Origin: Anthocerotibacter panamensis C109 | GTDB taxonomy: Bacteria; Cyanobacteriota; Cyanobacteriia; Gloeobacterales; Anthocerotibacteraceae | Direction: 5' to 3' | Assembly (NCBI RefSeq): GCF_018389385.1 | Contig: NZ_CP062698.1 | Coordinates: 1,491,501 to 1,555,500 of the forward strand | Length of the DNA stretch: 64,000 nt | Shown: positions 33,786-41,695 of the stretch, piece after piece | Layout of the letters: the number at the start of each line of letters is the position of its first letter | How positions within the stretch are numbered: the stretch's first letter is position 1 | The notes under the pieces: generated by a model | The model's database searches: none | What the model was told of the DNA's origin: nothing | The model's input: the letters and a program-made list of their open reading frames with translations, nothing else | Position numbers and translations under genes: made by a program

Positions 33786-34838
33786 TTAGACCACCTCGAT
33801 CCCAGGCTGCCCATCCAGACACTGACCGACGATCCCCGCCCAACCAAAGTCTTCCCGGTGCAAGCGCTCCAGCACCCCTGCCACCGCCTGAGGTGCGACC
33901 GCCAAGAGTAGCCCCCCACTTGTCTGGGGGTCAGACAAAAGCAACTGTTCCTCTAAGCTCAGCGTACCGGCTTGAATCTGCTCCCGGTAGCCTTCCCAAT
34001 TGCGGCGGGCAGCTCCAGGGAAAATGCCCTGCCCTGTGAGTGCTCGCGCTTCAGCCAGCACAGGAACTTTGGCATGAATCAATTGAGTACGGACCCCAGA
34101 CCCCCGAGCGACCTCCAACAGATGCCCCAACAGACCAAATCCCGTCACATCCGTGATGGCATGGACCGCCGCTTCTTGTGCCAGCCACGCACCGGGGCGG
34201 TTGAGTTGGGTCATCACCCTGAGTACTTCGAGATAACCTTCCGGGCTCAGTTTGTCTTTCTTGAGGGCGGTGGTCATGACCCCGACACCCAAGGGCTTGG
34301 TCAGGAGCAAGGTATCGCCTCTCTGGGCACTGCTGTTGCGCCTGAGGTGGTCAGGGTGGACCAGCCCCGCCGCCACCAGCCCAAAAATCGGTTCTGGCGC
34401 GTCAATCGAATGCCCCCCCGCCAGGACAATCCCTGCCTCTCGGCAGACCTGTTGCCCGCCGTGCATGATGCCTTGGATGGCCTCCATCGGGAGGGTATTG
34501 ATGGGCATCCCTAGGACCGCAAGGGCCAGAATCGGCGTCCCGCCCATGGCATAGACATCAGAGAGCGCATTGGTCGCAGCGATCCGCCCGAAGTCCACCG
34601 GGTCATCGACAATGGGCATAAAAAAGTCCGTCGTCAAGACCAATGCCTGCGCGCCATTGAGTTGGTACACTGCCGCGTCGTCCCCAGTCTCCAACCCGAC
34701 GAGCAGCCTGGGGTCCGGGATAAACTTCGGCAAGTCGCGTAGGATTTCCTGTAGCTGAGCAGGAGCAATCTTACAGCCACAGCCCCCGCCATGGGAGTAT
34801 TGCGTCAAGCGAACCACGGCCATTTCCCCGGCACTCAT
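33786..34838 (-). CDS. selD: Selenide, water dikinase
   Basis: SelD makes selenophosphate from selenide and ATP. The 350 residues have the glycine-rich active-site loop HGGGCGCK (Cys20, Lys23; Cys rather than selenocysteine), Asp in TGDDAAVY and TTDFFMPIVDDP, and NALSDVYAMGGTP. Unlike many cyanobacterial homologues it has no fused N-terminal NADH dehydrogenase-like domain. selA and selB are not nearby, so the product probably serves 2-selenouridine in tRNA; that is inference. ATGs at 34838 and 34823 are both possible starts. Confidence 0.92.
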   Translation of the reverse strand: MSAGEMAVVRLTQYSHGGGCGCKIAPAQLQEILRDLPKFIPDPRLLVGLETGDDAAVYQLNGAQALVLTTDFFMPIVDDPVDFGRIAATNALSDVYAMGGTPILALAVLGMPINTLPMEAIQGIMHGGQQVCREAGIVLAGGHSIDAPEPIFGLVAAGLVHPDHLRRNSSAQRGDTLLLTKPLGVGVMTTALKKDKLSPEGYLEVLRVMTQLNRPGAWLAQEAAVHAITDVTGFGLLGHLLEVARGSGVRTQLIHAKVPVLAEARALTGQGIFPGAARRNWEGYREQIQAGTLSLEEQLLLSDPQTSGGLLLAVAPQAVAGVLERLHREDFGWAGIVGQCLDGQPGIEVV

Positions 34839-34906
34839 CAGTTCTACTATAGGCGGTTGTAGGCGGAGGCTGGGAACAGGATGATTTTGGGGCTAGAGAC
34901 CCCAAT

Positions 34907-35662
34907 TCAGGCGGCTTCCGGGATAGGAGGCGGGGCGGGGATAACAGAGGGTTGGTTAGCCCCGATTCGACCTAGAACGCTCGATACCACCGTAAAGGGA
35001 AGACTGAAGCGGGCGCCTTGGTGCACCATCGTTTGTACAAAGCTGGGACTCATTGCTGTCCGCCAACGCGTGTAGGCTGTCTGAGCTGCCTGGAGGCATT
35101 GGGCCCCGTATTGTGGGTTGGTTAGCCCCTTGGCAAGGCGCTGAACCGCCTCATGGGTGTACTGGACGTGGAACAGTTCGTCTTTGAGGATGGAGCGCAA
35201 TAGCCGGGCTGTCTCCGGGTCCACCGGATCAGCCACTTGAGCAAGCGTCTGGAAGCGCTCCACGCCATCCGCCTCCAACACATGCAGGGCGGCAAAGAAG
35301 GGAATCCATTCTGCTGTAGGCACGGACCCATAGAGCTTTAATTTGTCCATCGCCTCCAACCAGCCGCTTTGGTCAAAAGCCGCAACTGAATTTGCCCAAG
35401 CGGGCAACTGCTCTGGGGCAAAGGTGCCCCTGTGGGTCAAAAGTTCTTGCCACAGGTGGGCGTGGCGTTGTTCGTCCTTAAGGTGGCGCATCAAGTTGCG
35501 CTCCAACCAGTCATCCCCTAGACGACCACCCAAATCACTTTGCTGCGGGACTTCCCCGTAGGCTTCGATAGACCAGTAGAGATTCTGAAACCATGTGAGC
35601 GCGGGGGGGGCGCTGACTACGCCTTTGAAGAATTCCTTCTGTAGCCAGAGCTTGATCTGCAT
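34907..35662 (-). CDS. Ferritin-like diiron-type protein
   Basis: This 251-residue, mostly helical protein has two ExxH metal-binding motifs, KDEQRHAHLW (~63) and KDELFHVQYTHE (~167), plus Glu-bearing partner helices (WSIEAYGE, VLEADGVERF). This is the four-helix diiron arrangement of the ferritin-like superfamily (oxidases, hydroxylases, MiaE-type enzymes). The substrate is unknown. The Pro-rich C-terminus (IPAPPPIPEAA) looks disordered. It is divergent from a membrane protein at 35885, with a possibly structured element between. Confidence 0.7.
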   Translation of the reverse strand: MQIKLWLQKEFFKGVVSAPPALTWFQNLYWSIEAYGEVPQQSDLGGRLGDDWLERNLMRHLKDEQRHAHLWQELLTHRGTFAPEQLPAWANSVAAFDQSGWLEAMDKLKLYGSVPTAEWIPFFAALHVLEADGVERFQTLAQVADPVDPETARLLRSILKDELFHVQYTHEAVQRLAKGLTNPQYGAQCLQAAQTAYTRWRTAMSPSFVQTMVHQGARFSLPFTVVSSVLGRIGANQPSVIPAPPPIPEAA

Positions 35663-35713
35663 AACAAACCGTCAACACTACTCTAATACTAACTGTCCCT
35701 CATCGTCCTCCAG

Positions 35714-35819
35714 GTAGAATCCTACTGATTTAGGCCCTAGAAAACTGGTGCAATCGGGACCGCCCGCTGCTTTAGAGCAAGCACCTTGAGGTATTGCAAG
35801 GCGACCTCAGGGATTCTAC
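35714..35819. other. Candidate structured element closed by a 9-bp perfect stem
   Basis: GTAGAATCC (35714-35722) and GGATTCTAC (35811-35819) are perfect inverted repeats around 88 bases that themselves contain at least two smaller stems: GCTGCT with AGCAAGC, and TGAGGT with ACCTCA. A multibranched RNA is possible on either strand. It lies in the divergent gap between 35662 and 35885, so it could equally be a 5' leader of the plus-strand gene or an operator region. It matches no RNA family I know. Confidence 0.3.
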
Positions 35820-35884
35820 GGTCTCAGGGATCGCTAGCCCCCGTATTCTGATATTTTGGGAATAGACAGGATTTGTAGCCTACG

Positions 35885-36403
35885 ATGCCAAAAGTCCATC
35901 GATTGCCAGAACTCCACGGGGTCGATCCTGCTTCCAACGTCTGTCGTTGGCGTACTTTAGGTCTGTTTTTGGACCTGGACAAAGTTTTAGAGACCGTGAG
36001 CCTGCTCGAAAAATTGGGCCTGCGCTCCTCGGATATCTTGATTCTCACTAAAAATCCCTCGAGCAGTCTGCCGCCGGTGAATTGGACCCCGGTGACTTGG
36101 GGCGTTCAGGGGCTGGGGCTGGGTTTAGGGCTGGGGCTATTGGTGGGTCTGGGCGGGTTTTTCCTGTCCGGCGCAATTTTGGGGTCTTTGGTTACCGTAC
36201 TTTTGGGCTTGGGCGGAGCTTGGCTGGGTTGGCGGTTGGGGATCAAACAGCCCCGTTCTTTCCTCAAGCCTTTCTGGCGCGATGTCCAGCAGGGGAGCTA
36301 TCTCGTCTTGATCTACGGCACTCAGAGCGCTCACCAACGGGTGCTCCATCCGGTGCGTGGGACTGTCGGCAATCTTTACGAAACCCGAGAACTGGTGGCC
36401 TAG
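35885..36403 (+). CDS. Hypothetical membrane protein with Gly/Leu-rich helices
   Basis: The 172-residue protein starts with a soluble alpha/beta part (LDKVLETVSLLEKLGLRSSD), followed by two Gly/Leu-rich membrane helices (~80-120, e.g. GLGLGLGLLVGLGGFFLSGA) and a soluble tail (GSYLVLIYGTQSAHQRV). This resembles cyanobacterial general-stress membrane proteins in which an N-terminal permuted flexible domain precedes a glycine zipper, but I cannot name the family. Its stop overlaps the convergent Spy-like gene by 4 bases. Confidence 0.6.
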   Translation: MPKVHRLPELHGVDPASNVCRWRTLGLFLDLDKVLETVSLLEKLGLRSSDILILTKNPSSSLPPVNWTPVTWGVQGLGLGLGLGLLVGLGGFFLSGAILGSLVTVLLGLGGAWLGWRLGIKQPRSFLKPFWRDVQQGSYLVLIYGTQSAHQRVLHPVRGTVGNLYETRELVA

Positions 36404-36822
36404 CGGTCGAAGCGGTTCCGGGGCTGCTCGTCCTGACGGTCAAGGCGGCCTCGCAACTGACGGCGTTGCTGGGGCGTGAGCACGTTGCGCAGCCTCAAGA
36501 AATTCTCAACCCGTCTGCGCCCAATCTGATTCTGGAGCTGCTGTAATTGGTCGTATTGCCTGAGGACTTGTGTGTCAGGGTCGGTCACCATGGCATCTCT
36601 AAAGTCTCCTTGGGCTTGCTCCACTTGGCGGCGCAACTCCTTGATCCTGATCCGGTCCTCCTGCTGGATGGTCTGGATCTGGTTCATCTGGCTGGGGGAG
36701 AGGTTGAGACCTTTGAAGTCTAAGCGGGGGGCGCGGGGGCGGTCTGGAGGCAGGGGTTGCCCCAGGACCGGGCAGGCGAGAGTGAGGAGGACCAGGGGGG
36801 TGAGGTACTTAAATACGGACAT
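36400..36822 (-). CDS. Spy/CpxP-like periplasmic protein
   Basis: The 140 residues have a signal peptide (cut near LGQPLP, ~21) and a mature all-helical, highly charged domain containing two LTxxQ-like turns: NLSPSQMNQIQ and VLTPQQRRQLRGR. This is the signature of the Spy/CpxP family of periplasmic chaperones and stress sensors. It is the third gene of the sigma/anti-sigma operon and overlaps the anti-sigma gene by 14 bases, so it may report envelope state to that pair. Confidence 0.75.
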   Translation of the reverse strand: MSVFKYLTPLVLLTLACPVLGQPLPPDRPRAPRLDFKGLNLSPSQMNQIQTIQQEDRIRIKELRRQVEQAQGDFRDAMVTDPDTQVLRQYDQLQQLQNQIGRRRVENFLRLRNVLTPQQRRQLRGRLDRQDEQPRNRFDR

Positions 36823-37258
36823 CGAAAAGCCCTGTTTCGGGGTCTACAGCAAACACACTGGCATTGGGACTGGCACTGGGGTCATCGAGCACCACTTCCG
36901 GTTCATGTACGGGTTTGACAGTCTCAGGATTGGGGAACCGGGAGAAACCAAAAACCAGACTTGCTGCCACGCCTGCTGCTGCCAGACCCTGCCACCAATA
37001 GTTTCGCGTGGGGGGCTGTCGTACCGCCCGGAAGATACGTTCTTCTAACTGTGGTGGGGGCTGGATGGGCTCGGGGGCATAGGTCTGGAGGAAGGCGACC
37101 AGGGCATGGTCTTCTTCTACTTCCGGGGCCTGGATAGCCTGGAGAATGCGCTCTTCCAGATCGGGCTGGGGCGCAGGGGGCAAGGGAGCGTGGGCTTGGA
37201 GGAACTGGACCAAGCGGGCTTCAGGGTCGTCTGTATGGGATGGACGGAAGTTAGTCAT
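36809..37258 (-). CDS. Probable anti-sigma factor with internal duplication
   Basis: The ATG at 37258 overlaps the sigma-factor stop (ATGA), the usual arrangement for a cognate anti-sigma factor. The cytoplasmic N-terminal half contains two copies of a ~30-residue unit, LVQFLQAHAP with LEERILQAIQAP and LVAFLQTYAP with LEERIFRAVRQP. One membrane helix (QGLAAAGVAASLVFGF) and a short acidic periplasmic tail follow. There is no zinc-binding HxxxCxxC motif, so it is not a ZAS-type anti-sigma factor. Function is inferred from gene order. Confidence 0.65.
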   Translation of the reverse strand: MTNFRPSHTDDPEARLVQFLQAHAPLPPAPQPDLEERILQAIQAPEVEEDHALVAFLQTYAPEPIQPPPQLEERIFRAVRQPPTRNYWWQGLAAAGVAASLVFGFSRFPNPETVKPVHEPEVVLDDPSASPNASVFAVDPETGLFDVRI

Positions 37259-37830
37259 AGAACGACTCCTTGCTGCACAAACCAATCTTTGAGTTTGCGG
37301 CGGCCATAGAATACGCGGGATTTGACGGTCCCTACCGGAAGTCCTAAGATCTGGGCTACTTCTTCCTGGGGCCGCTCCTGGAGGTCGTGTAGGACAATCA
37401 CATCGCGTTGTTCAGCGGGCAGACTGGCTAGCGCGTCTTGTACCAGTTGTTGTCTACTGAGACGCCCCAGAGTGTCCTCCCGTTCATCAGCCAGGGAGAG
37501 GTTTTCCAGAGTAGCGGAACTTTCGAAGGTGACAGTCTGGAGGCGACGGGCTTGACGGCGACGGGCATCCTGACAGACATTGTATGTCACCCGAAACAGC
37601 CAGGTAGAGAATTTACTCTCGCCGCGAAATCCGGGTAGGGCGCGATGGACTTTGAGAAAAACTTCCTGGGTCAGGTCGTCAAGCCCCTCGGGGCGTCCGG
37701 TCAACTGAAAAAGGAGTGAACGTACCCGAGGGCAGTGGCGCTGATACAGTTCCCGGAAGGCTAGGGTGTTCCCCCGCGTGGCGCGGGCAATGAGTTCCTG
37801 GTCGCTGTCGGTCTGCACTGTGGCTGTCAT
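37255..37830 (-). CDS. ECF-type RNA polymerase sigma factor
   Basis: The 191 residues contain region 2 (LAFRELYQRHCPRVRSLLFQ, DLTQEVFLKVHRALPGF, STWLFRVTYNVCQDARRR) and region 4 (LASLPAEQRDVIVLHDLQ, EEVAQILGLPVGTVKSRVFY), and no region 3, as in extracytoplasmic-function sigma factors. It heads an operon with a membrane anti-sigma factor and a Spy-like periplasmic protein, which suggests an envelope-stress response. The promoter is in 37831-37979; an ECF sigma factor often drives its own operon, but I could not identify its -35/-10 pair. Confidence 0.9.
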   Translation of the reverse strand: MTATVQTDSDQELIARATRGNTLAFRELYQRHCPRVRSLLFQLTGRPEGLDDLTQEVFLKVHRALPGFRGESKFSTWLFRVTYNVCQDARRRQARRLQTVTFESSATLENLSLADEREDTLGRLSRQQLVQDALASLPAEQRDVIVLHDLQERPQEEVAQILGLPVGTVKSRVFYGRRKLKDWFVQQGVVL

Positions 37831-37979
37831 CCGCCCATGGGGTTAATTGGACCATGTTCTGTGACGTTGGCGCGGTAAAAACGTTCAAAGGGCTCCCGCC
37901 TTAACAAAAAGTAAGGGCATTCTGGGATGAGCCTTAAGCCCATGCATGGGAAAATTTGAAAAACGCATCAGGAACCGTC

Positions 37980-38180
37980 ATGTCTGATACCCCCGCGCCC
38001 AACTGTGCTGAAACCTGTGTCCAGGGCTGTATTCTGGGGGATGATTGCCCGCATTTGGTCCATCTAGAAGCTGCTCGCAAGTACATCACCGAGACACCCT
38101 GGGAGCAAATGATGCGCACGGCAGAGACGTATACAGCACCTAGCAATCCATCCCTGCCGCCTTTACCGCCGCTCACCTAA
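37980..38180 (+). CDS. Small cysteine-rich hypothetical protein
   Basis: From the ATG at 37980, behind AGGA, this is a 66-residue protein with a cluster of four Cys in NCAETCVQGCILGDDCPHL, plus His residues, and a Pro-rich end. The cluster could hold a metal or a disulfide pair. I do not recognise the family. The first part is cytoplasmic-looking (no signal peptide). Its stop overlaps the convergent coiled-coil gene by 4 bases. Confidence 0.55.
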   Translation: MSDTPAPNCAETCVQGCILGDDCPHLVHLEAARKYITETPWEQMMRTAETYTAPSNPSLPPLPPLT

Positions 38181-38464
38181 GACAGCCGTGGGTCCAGGAA
38201 TCGGGCACGCCGCCTAAAACCCAACCAACCCCAAGGGAAGCGAGCTTTGGGGGGGGCAGTGCGCTCTGTGGTCCTGTCTGCTTCTAGCTCTTGCAAGCGG
38301 AGGGCCAACCGCTCATTCTGAAGCTCCAGGCGTTGGTTGTTCTCGCGCAGGTAGCGATTTTGCTCGCGCAGATAGTTTAGCTCCTGCGCTAGTTGACCGT
38401 AGATGTGCAGGGGGATGGAGGAAGGGCGCCAGCCCGGTTCCAGATGTGGTTCTTGCTGCTCCAT
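38177..38464 (-). CDS. Coiled-coil hypothetical protein
   Basis: The 95-residue protein is a heptad-rich coiled coil (~25-62, with YLREQNRYLRENNQRLEL) followed by a basic, Arg/Trp-rich tail (WGWLGFRRRARF). The motif NRYLR and the general style resemble the C-terminal coil of the small ORF in the cas operon at 2261. The basic tail suggests nucleic acid or membrane contact. No function can be given. Confidence 0.6.
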   Translation of the reverse strand: MEQQEPHLEPGWRPSSIPLHIYGQLAQELNYLREQNRYLRENNQRLELQNERLALRLQELEADRTTERTAPPKARFPWGWLGFRRRARFLDPRLS

Positions 38465-38537
38465 GCCGTTCAGTCCCTAAAATTATTCCTAGCATACCCA
38501 CAACGTTCAAGTTTGATAACTATAGAGTTGGGCAAAT

Positions 38538-39554
38538 TTAGCTGCGTAGGCGGGCGGATGGTCTGGTGAAGAGTACGCTCATCTCCAGGATTGCCTGGGT
38601 GAACTGATGTTCACTGGGCTGCCCACGTTTTAGGCCCTCCTCCAGAGCCAACAGGATAGGTAGACAGGCCAACAACTGGCGGCTGGTCAGATTCTGGACT
38701 TGTTTTTTGAGGATATAGACGCGCTTGGGATTGCCGATTTGGGCTTGTTCGGCGATTTCTACTGGGTCGTCCACCCCTTTTTCGACCAACAAACGGACCC
38801 AGAGCCAGGTCCGAAACTGGTTGGTGAGCACGGCACAGACTTTGAGGGCGGGTTCATTTTGGCGGGTCAACTGAGCGAGGGTATTGAGAGCGGCTCCGGT
38901 TGCGCCCTGGACCAGTTCTTCGGCCAATTGAAAGCTGGTATGAGCGCTACTGACCACCAGACAGCGCACCTCCGCCAAGCCCAGCGGGGCGGTCGCAGGA
39001 AAGAGGGCGAGTTTGCCCATTTCGTTGTGGAGGCGGGCAGTATCGTTACCTAAGGCTTCAACCAGATATTGCACCGCTTCGGGGGTGAGGCGGACCTGCC
39101 GGGTGCGGGCGAGGGCTTGGACGCGGCGGGTCAGTTCGTCTTCCTTCCAGGATGGAATGAGGGCGAATTCCTGGACCTGGCCATGCTTCTCCAAGAGTTT
39201 GGTGGGTTTGAGCTTACGGTTGGCCTTACCTTGGGCCATGAAGACCAGATGATTGGTCTCGGGTAGATGCGTCAGGGTGCGCTCCAATTCTGGGAGCAAA
39301 CGGTTGTCTTTGGGCTCGTCTTTGCCTTCATTGGCTAAATTTTGGAACAGGCGGCTCCCTTCGACCACAACCATACGTCCTCCCGTCCCAAAGGGCGGTG
39401 TCACGCTCTCATTGAGGGCATCTGAGGTCTCTTCGTCCCCGAAGCGCTGGTCGTTAAAAGCCTGCCAGGATGAGTCCACCACTTTTTCACGCAACGCCTG
39501 AATTGCTTGGAGCAAAGCAAAGCGGTCCTCTCCCCAAAAGAGATAGGCAGGCAT
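38538..39554 (-). CDS. holA: DNA polymerase III subunit delta
   Basis: HolA is part of the clamp loader that places the beta clamp (dnaN, present at 50383) on DNA. The 338 residues show the family's N-terminal phrases PAYLFWGEDRFALLQAI and FGTGGRMVVVEGSRLFQ, then KANRKLKPTKLLEKHGQVQ and a C-terminal helical region. Its ATG overlaps the truB stop (TGATG), so translation is coupled with truB. Confidence 0.88.
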   Translation of the reverse strand: MPAYLFWGEDRFALLQAIQALREKVVDSSWQAFNDQRFGDEETSDALNESVTPPFGTGGRMVVVEGSRLFQNLANEGKDEPKDNRLLPELERTLTHLPETNHLVFMAQGKANRKLKPTKLLEKHGQVQEFALIPSWKEDELTRRVQALARTRQVRLTPEAVQYLVEALGNDTARLHNEMGKLALFPATAPLGLAEVRCLVVSSAHTSFQLAEELVQGATGAALNTLAQLTRQNEPALKVCAVLTNQFRTWLWVRLLVEKGVDDPVEIAEQAQIGNPKRVYILKKQVQNLTSRQLLACLPILLALEEGLKRGQPSEHQFTQAILEMSVLFTRPSARLRS

Positions 39555-40465
39555 CAGCGGGGACTCCCCAGAACCGTGACGGGCTGTAGCCGTTGACCGT
39601 TAGCTTGGGCGATACCCAAAAAATGCTCCCCTTGCCATACCTGCACCGGCTCGGAACCTAACGCGCGCTCCTCTGTGACCTGCTGACCCATACAAAAGGC
39701 CCGCGCCCGGTCTGCATCCAGATCTACACGGGGAAGGTGATGAAGTGCCTGTGCCGGATCGAAGAGGTGGAAGGTGCCTGCTGCCAGAGCTTCTTGTACC
39801 TGAGCCAGCGTGAGGCTCCGGTCGAGGTGAAATCCTCCACTCTGGGTGCGCACCAGTTGGGCGAGGGTGGCGCAACTGCCGAGTGCCAGCCCCAAATCTC
39901 GGGCGAGTGAACGTATATAAGTCCCGCTACCACAACTGACGTGAAGGACCGCTTCGGGGAACTCCCCTGTCTGCCAGGACAGGACTTCGAGGCTGTAGAT
40001 CTGCACTATGCGCGAGGGAACTTCGACCGCTACCCCGGCACGGGCTAGCTCATAGAGGTGCACCCCTCCCTGACGGATGGCACTAAACTGGGGCGGAACC
40101 TGTTCGATAGCCCCCACAAAACGGGGCAAAACCTCCTGGAGCAGCGGCAGGGTGAGATGTGCAGCAGGGCGCGTATCAAGGGGCTCTCCCTCCAAGTCAT
40201 CGGTGGTCGTCGCCACCCCAAAGCGCACAGTAGCCCGGTAGCCCTTAAGTTGTTGGAGATAGGGTAGCAGGCGGGTCATCGGTCCCACTGCCAGCGGCAA
40301 GACCCCTAGCGCCATCGGGTCCAGAGTCCCTCCGTGCCCAACCCTGCGCTCTTTGAGTAGCCGCCGTACCGCACCCACGCAATCGTGAGAAGTCATGCCG
40401 GGGTCTTTATTGAGGTTAAGAAAGCCCTGCCACACCAAAAGCCATACCAGATAGCACATTCTCAT
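39554..40465 (-). CDS. truB: tRNA pseudouridine-55 synthase
   Basis: TruB makes pseudouridine 55 in the T-loop of tRNAs. The catalytic Asp lies in GHGGTLDPMALGVLPLAVG; KGYRATVRFGVATTTDDLEG and SCGSGTYIRSLARDLG are further family signatures. The C-terminal ~60 residues form a PUA-like domain. The ATG at 40465 has an AGGA site six bases away; family alignment would also allow the GTG at 40435 (before WQGFLNLNK). An 18-bp tandem repeat lies upstream. Confidence 0.93.
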   Translation of the reverse strand: MRMCYLVWLLVWQGFLNLNKDPGMTSHDCVGAVRRLLKERRVGHGGTLDPMALGVLPLAVGPMTRLLPYLQQLKGYRATVRFGVATTTDDLEGEPLDTRPAAHLTLPLLQEVLPRFVGAIEQVPPQFSAIRQGGVHLYELARAGVAVEVPSRIVQIYSLEVLSWQTGEFPEAVLHVSCGSGTYIRSLARDLGLALGSCATLAQLVRTQSGGFHLDRSLTLAQVQEALAAGTFHLFDPAQALHHLPRVDLDADRARAFCMGQQVTEERALGSEPVQVWQGEHFLGIAQANGQRLQPVTVLGSPR

Positions 40466-40525
40466 TATCGGTCCTGCGCTGGACAGGTGTGCTCTTCAAG
40501 CTACCGACTACGGAGGACAGGTAAT

Positions 40526-40578
40526 TGCTTGTGCCCGCTAGGGTGCTTGTGCCCGCTAGGGTGCTTGTGCCCGCTAGG
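40526..40578 (+). repeat. Three tandem copies of an 18-bp unit
   Basis: The unit TGCTTGTGCCCGCTAGGG occurs at 40526, 40544 and 40562, the last copy differing at its final base. It lies in the ~190-base gap between the truB start and the permease gene that ends at 40655. It has no transposon ends and probably arose by slippage. Confidence 0.85.
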
Positions 40579-40654
40579 CTGTAAAAACACGCTAAAAAAA
40601 TATTTGTAGCATTAAAAGTGCCATCTTTAACACTAAAAATACTACCAGCGGATG

Positions 40655-41695
40655 CTAGCGCGTCCGCAGTTTTGGGTCGAGGGCATCACGGACCGCATCT
40701 CCAAAAATATTAAAGGCCAACACCAGACCAAATAGCCCCATCGAAGCAGCCGCCAAAACCCACCACACCACGGGTTCACGGGCGAGTTCACTGCGCGCAC
40801 CGTTGATCATCTGCCCCCAGGAAGACACCTCAGGACCAACACCAATCCCGATATAGCTGAGGATCGACTCGGACAGGATCAACGCCGAGAAACGCAGGGT
40901 GAACATGATTACGACGATGTGCAGCACATTGGGCAGGATATGGCGAAAGATGGTCTGAAAACTAGAGACCCCCAAAGCCCGAGCCGCTAGAACATAGTCG
41001 CGGTCGCGGTGCTTGATCGTCTCGGCACGGACCTGACGACAAAGATTGATCCAGGTAGCCGCTCCGAGGGCAAGGCAGAGTTGAGGTAAACCCTGACCTA
41101 GCACCAACAAAATCGCGACAAACAGTAAGATTTCTGGGATCGAGTAGATCACGGAGTAGGTATATTGCACAGCATCGTCCACCCACCCCCCGTAGAATCC
41201 AGCCAGGATACCCAGGACCAACCCAATCGGGATCGCAATGAGGCAGGTGAGCCCACCGACGATGATGGCCGTGCGCGAGGCAGCCAGAGTTTCCTTGAGG
41301 ACATCCTGACCCAGGACATTGGTACCTAGAAGGTGGAAGCCCTTGACCGGCTTGGCGTCGCGGATCTTATAGGTACTCGTAGCCAAAGGAGCACTATAGC
41401 CCTCTTCCTGAGGAACGTTCTTAAAGGCCAGATCAATCAAAGAATAATTGCGCGTCGCGACGCCCTCTTGGACCGGGACCACCAAGGAACCAGCCAGCCC
41501 AATGAAGATATAGAGCCCGATAACTCCCAGACAGATCATAGCGGTGGTGTTCTGCCGGAGCCTACGCCAAGCCTCCTGGAAAAATTCCTGACGGCTCAGC
41601 CCCCAGAGCGAGAGGGCAAAGATAGCGACGACCACGAGGGTTGCACTATTGATAAAAACCGCATTATCGGCAAGCTGCGCCCATAGTTGCTCCAT
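40655..41695 (-). CDS. Peptide-type ABC transporter permease (OppC-like)
   Basis: This 346-residue inner-membrane permease has six predicted helices and the ABC cytoplasmic loop DYVLAARALGVSSFQTIFRH, with the C-terminal SWGQMINGARSELAREPVVW typical of DppC/OppC. An N-terminal OppC_N helix lies near residue 35. Its ATG overlaps the stop of the OppB-like gene (TGATG). It closes an operon of two binding proteins and two permeases. No ATPase gene follows, so OppD/F-type subunits must be supplied from elsewhere. Confidence 0.9.
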   Translation of the reverse strand: MEQLWAQLADNAVFINSATLVVVAIFALSLWGLSRQEFFQEAWRRLRQNTTAMICLGVIGLYIFIGLAGSLVVPVQEGVATRNYSLIDLAFKNVPQEEGYSAPLATSTYKIRDAKPVKGFHLLGTNVLGQDVLKETLAASRTAIIVGGLTCLIAIPIGLVLGILAGFYGGWVDDAVQYTYSVIYSIPEILLFVAILLVLGQGLPQLCLALGAATWINLCRQVRAETIKHRDRDYVLAARALGVSSFQTIFRHILPNVLHIVVIMFTLRFSALILSESILSYIGIGVGPEVSSWGQMINGARSELAREPVVWWVLAAASMGLFGLVLAFNIFGDAVRDALDPKLRTR

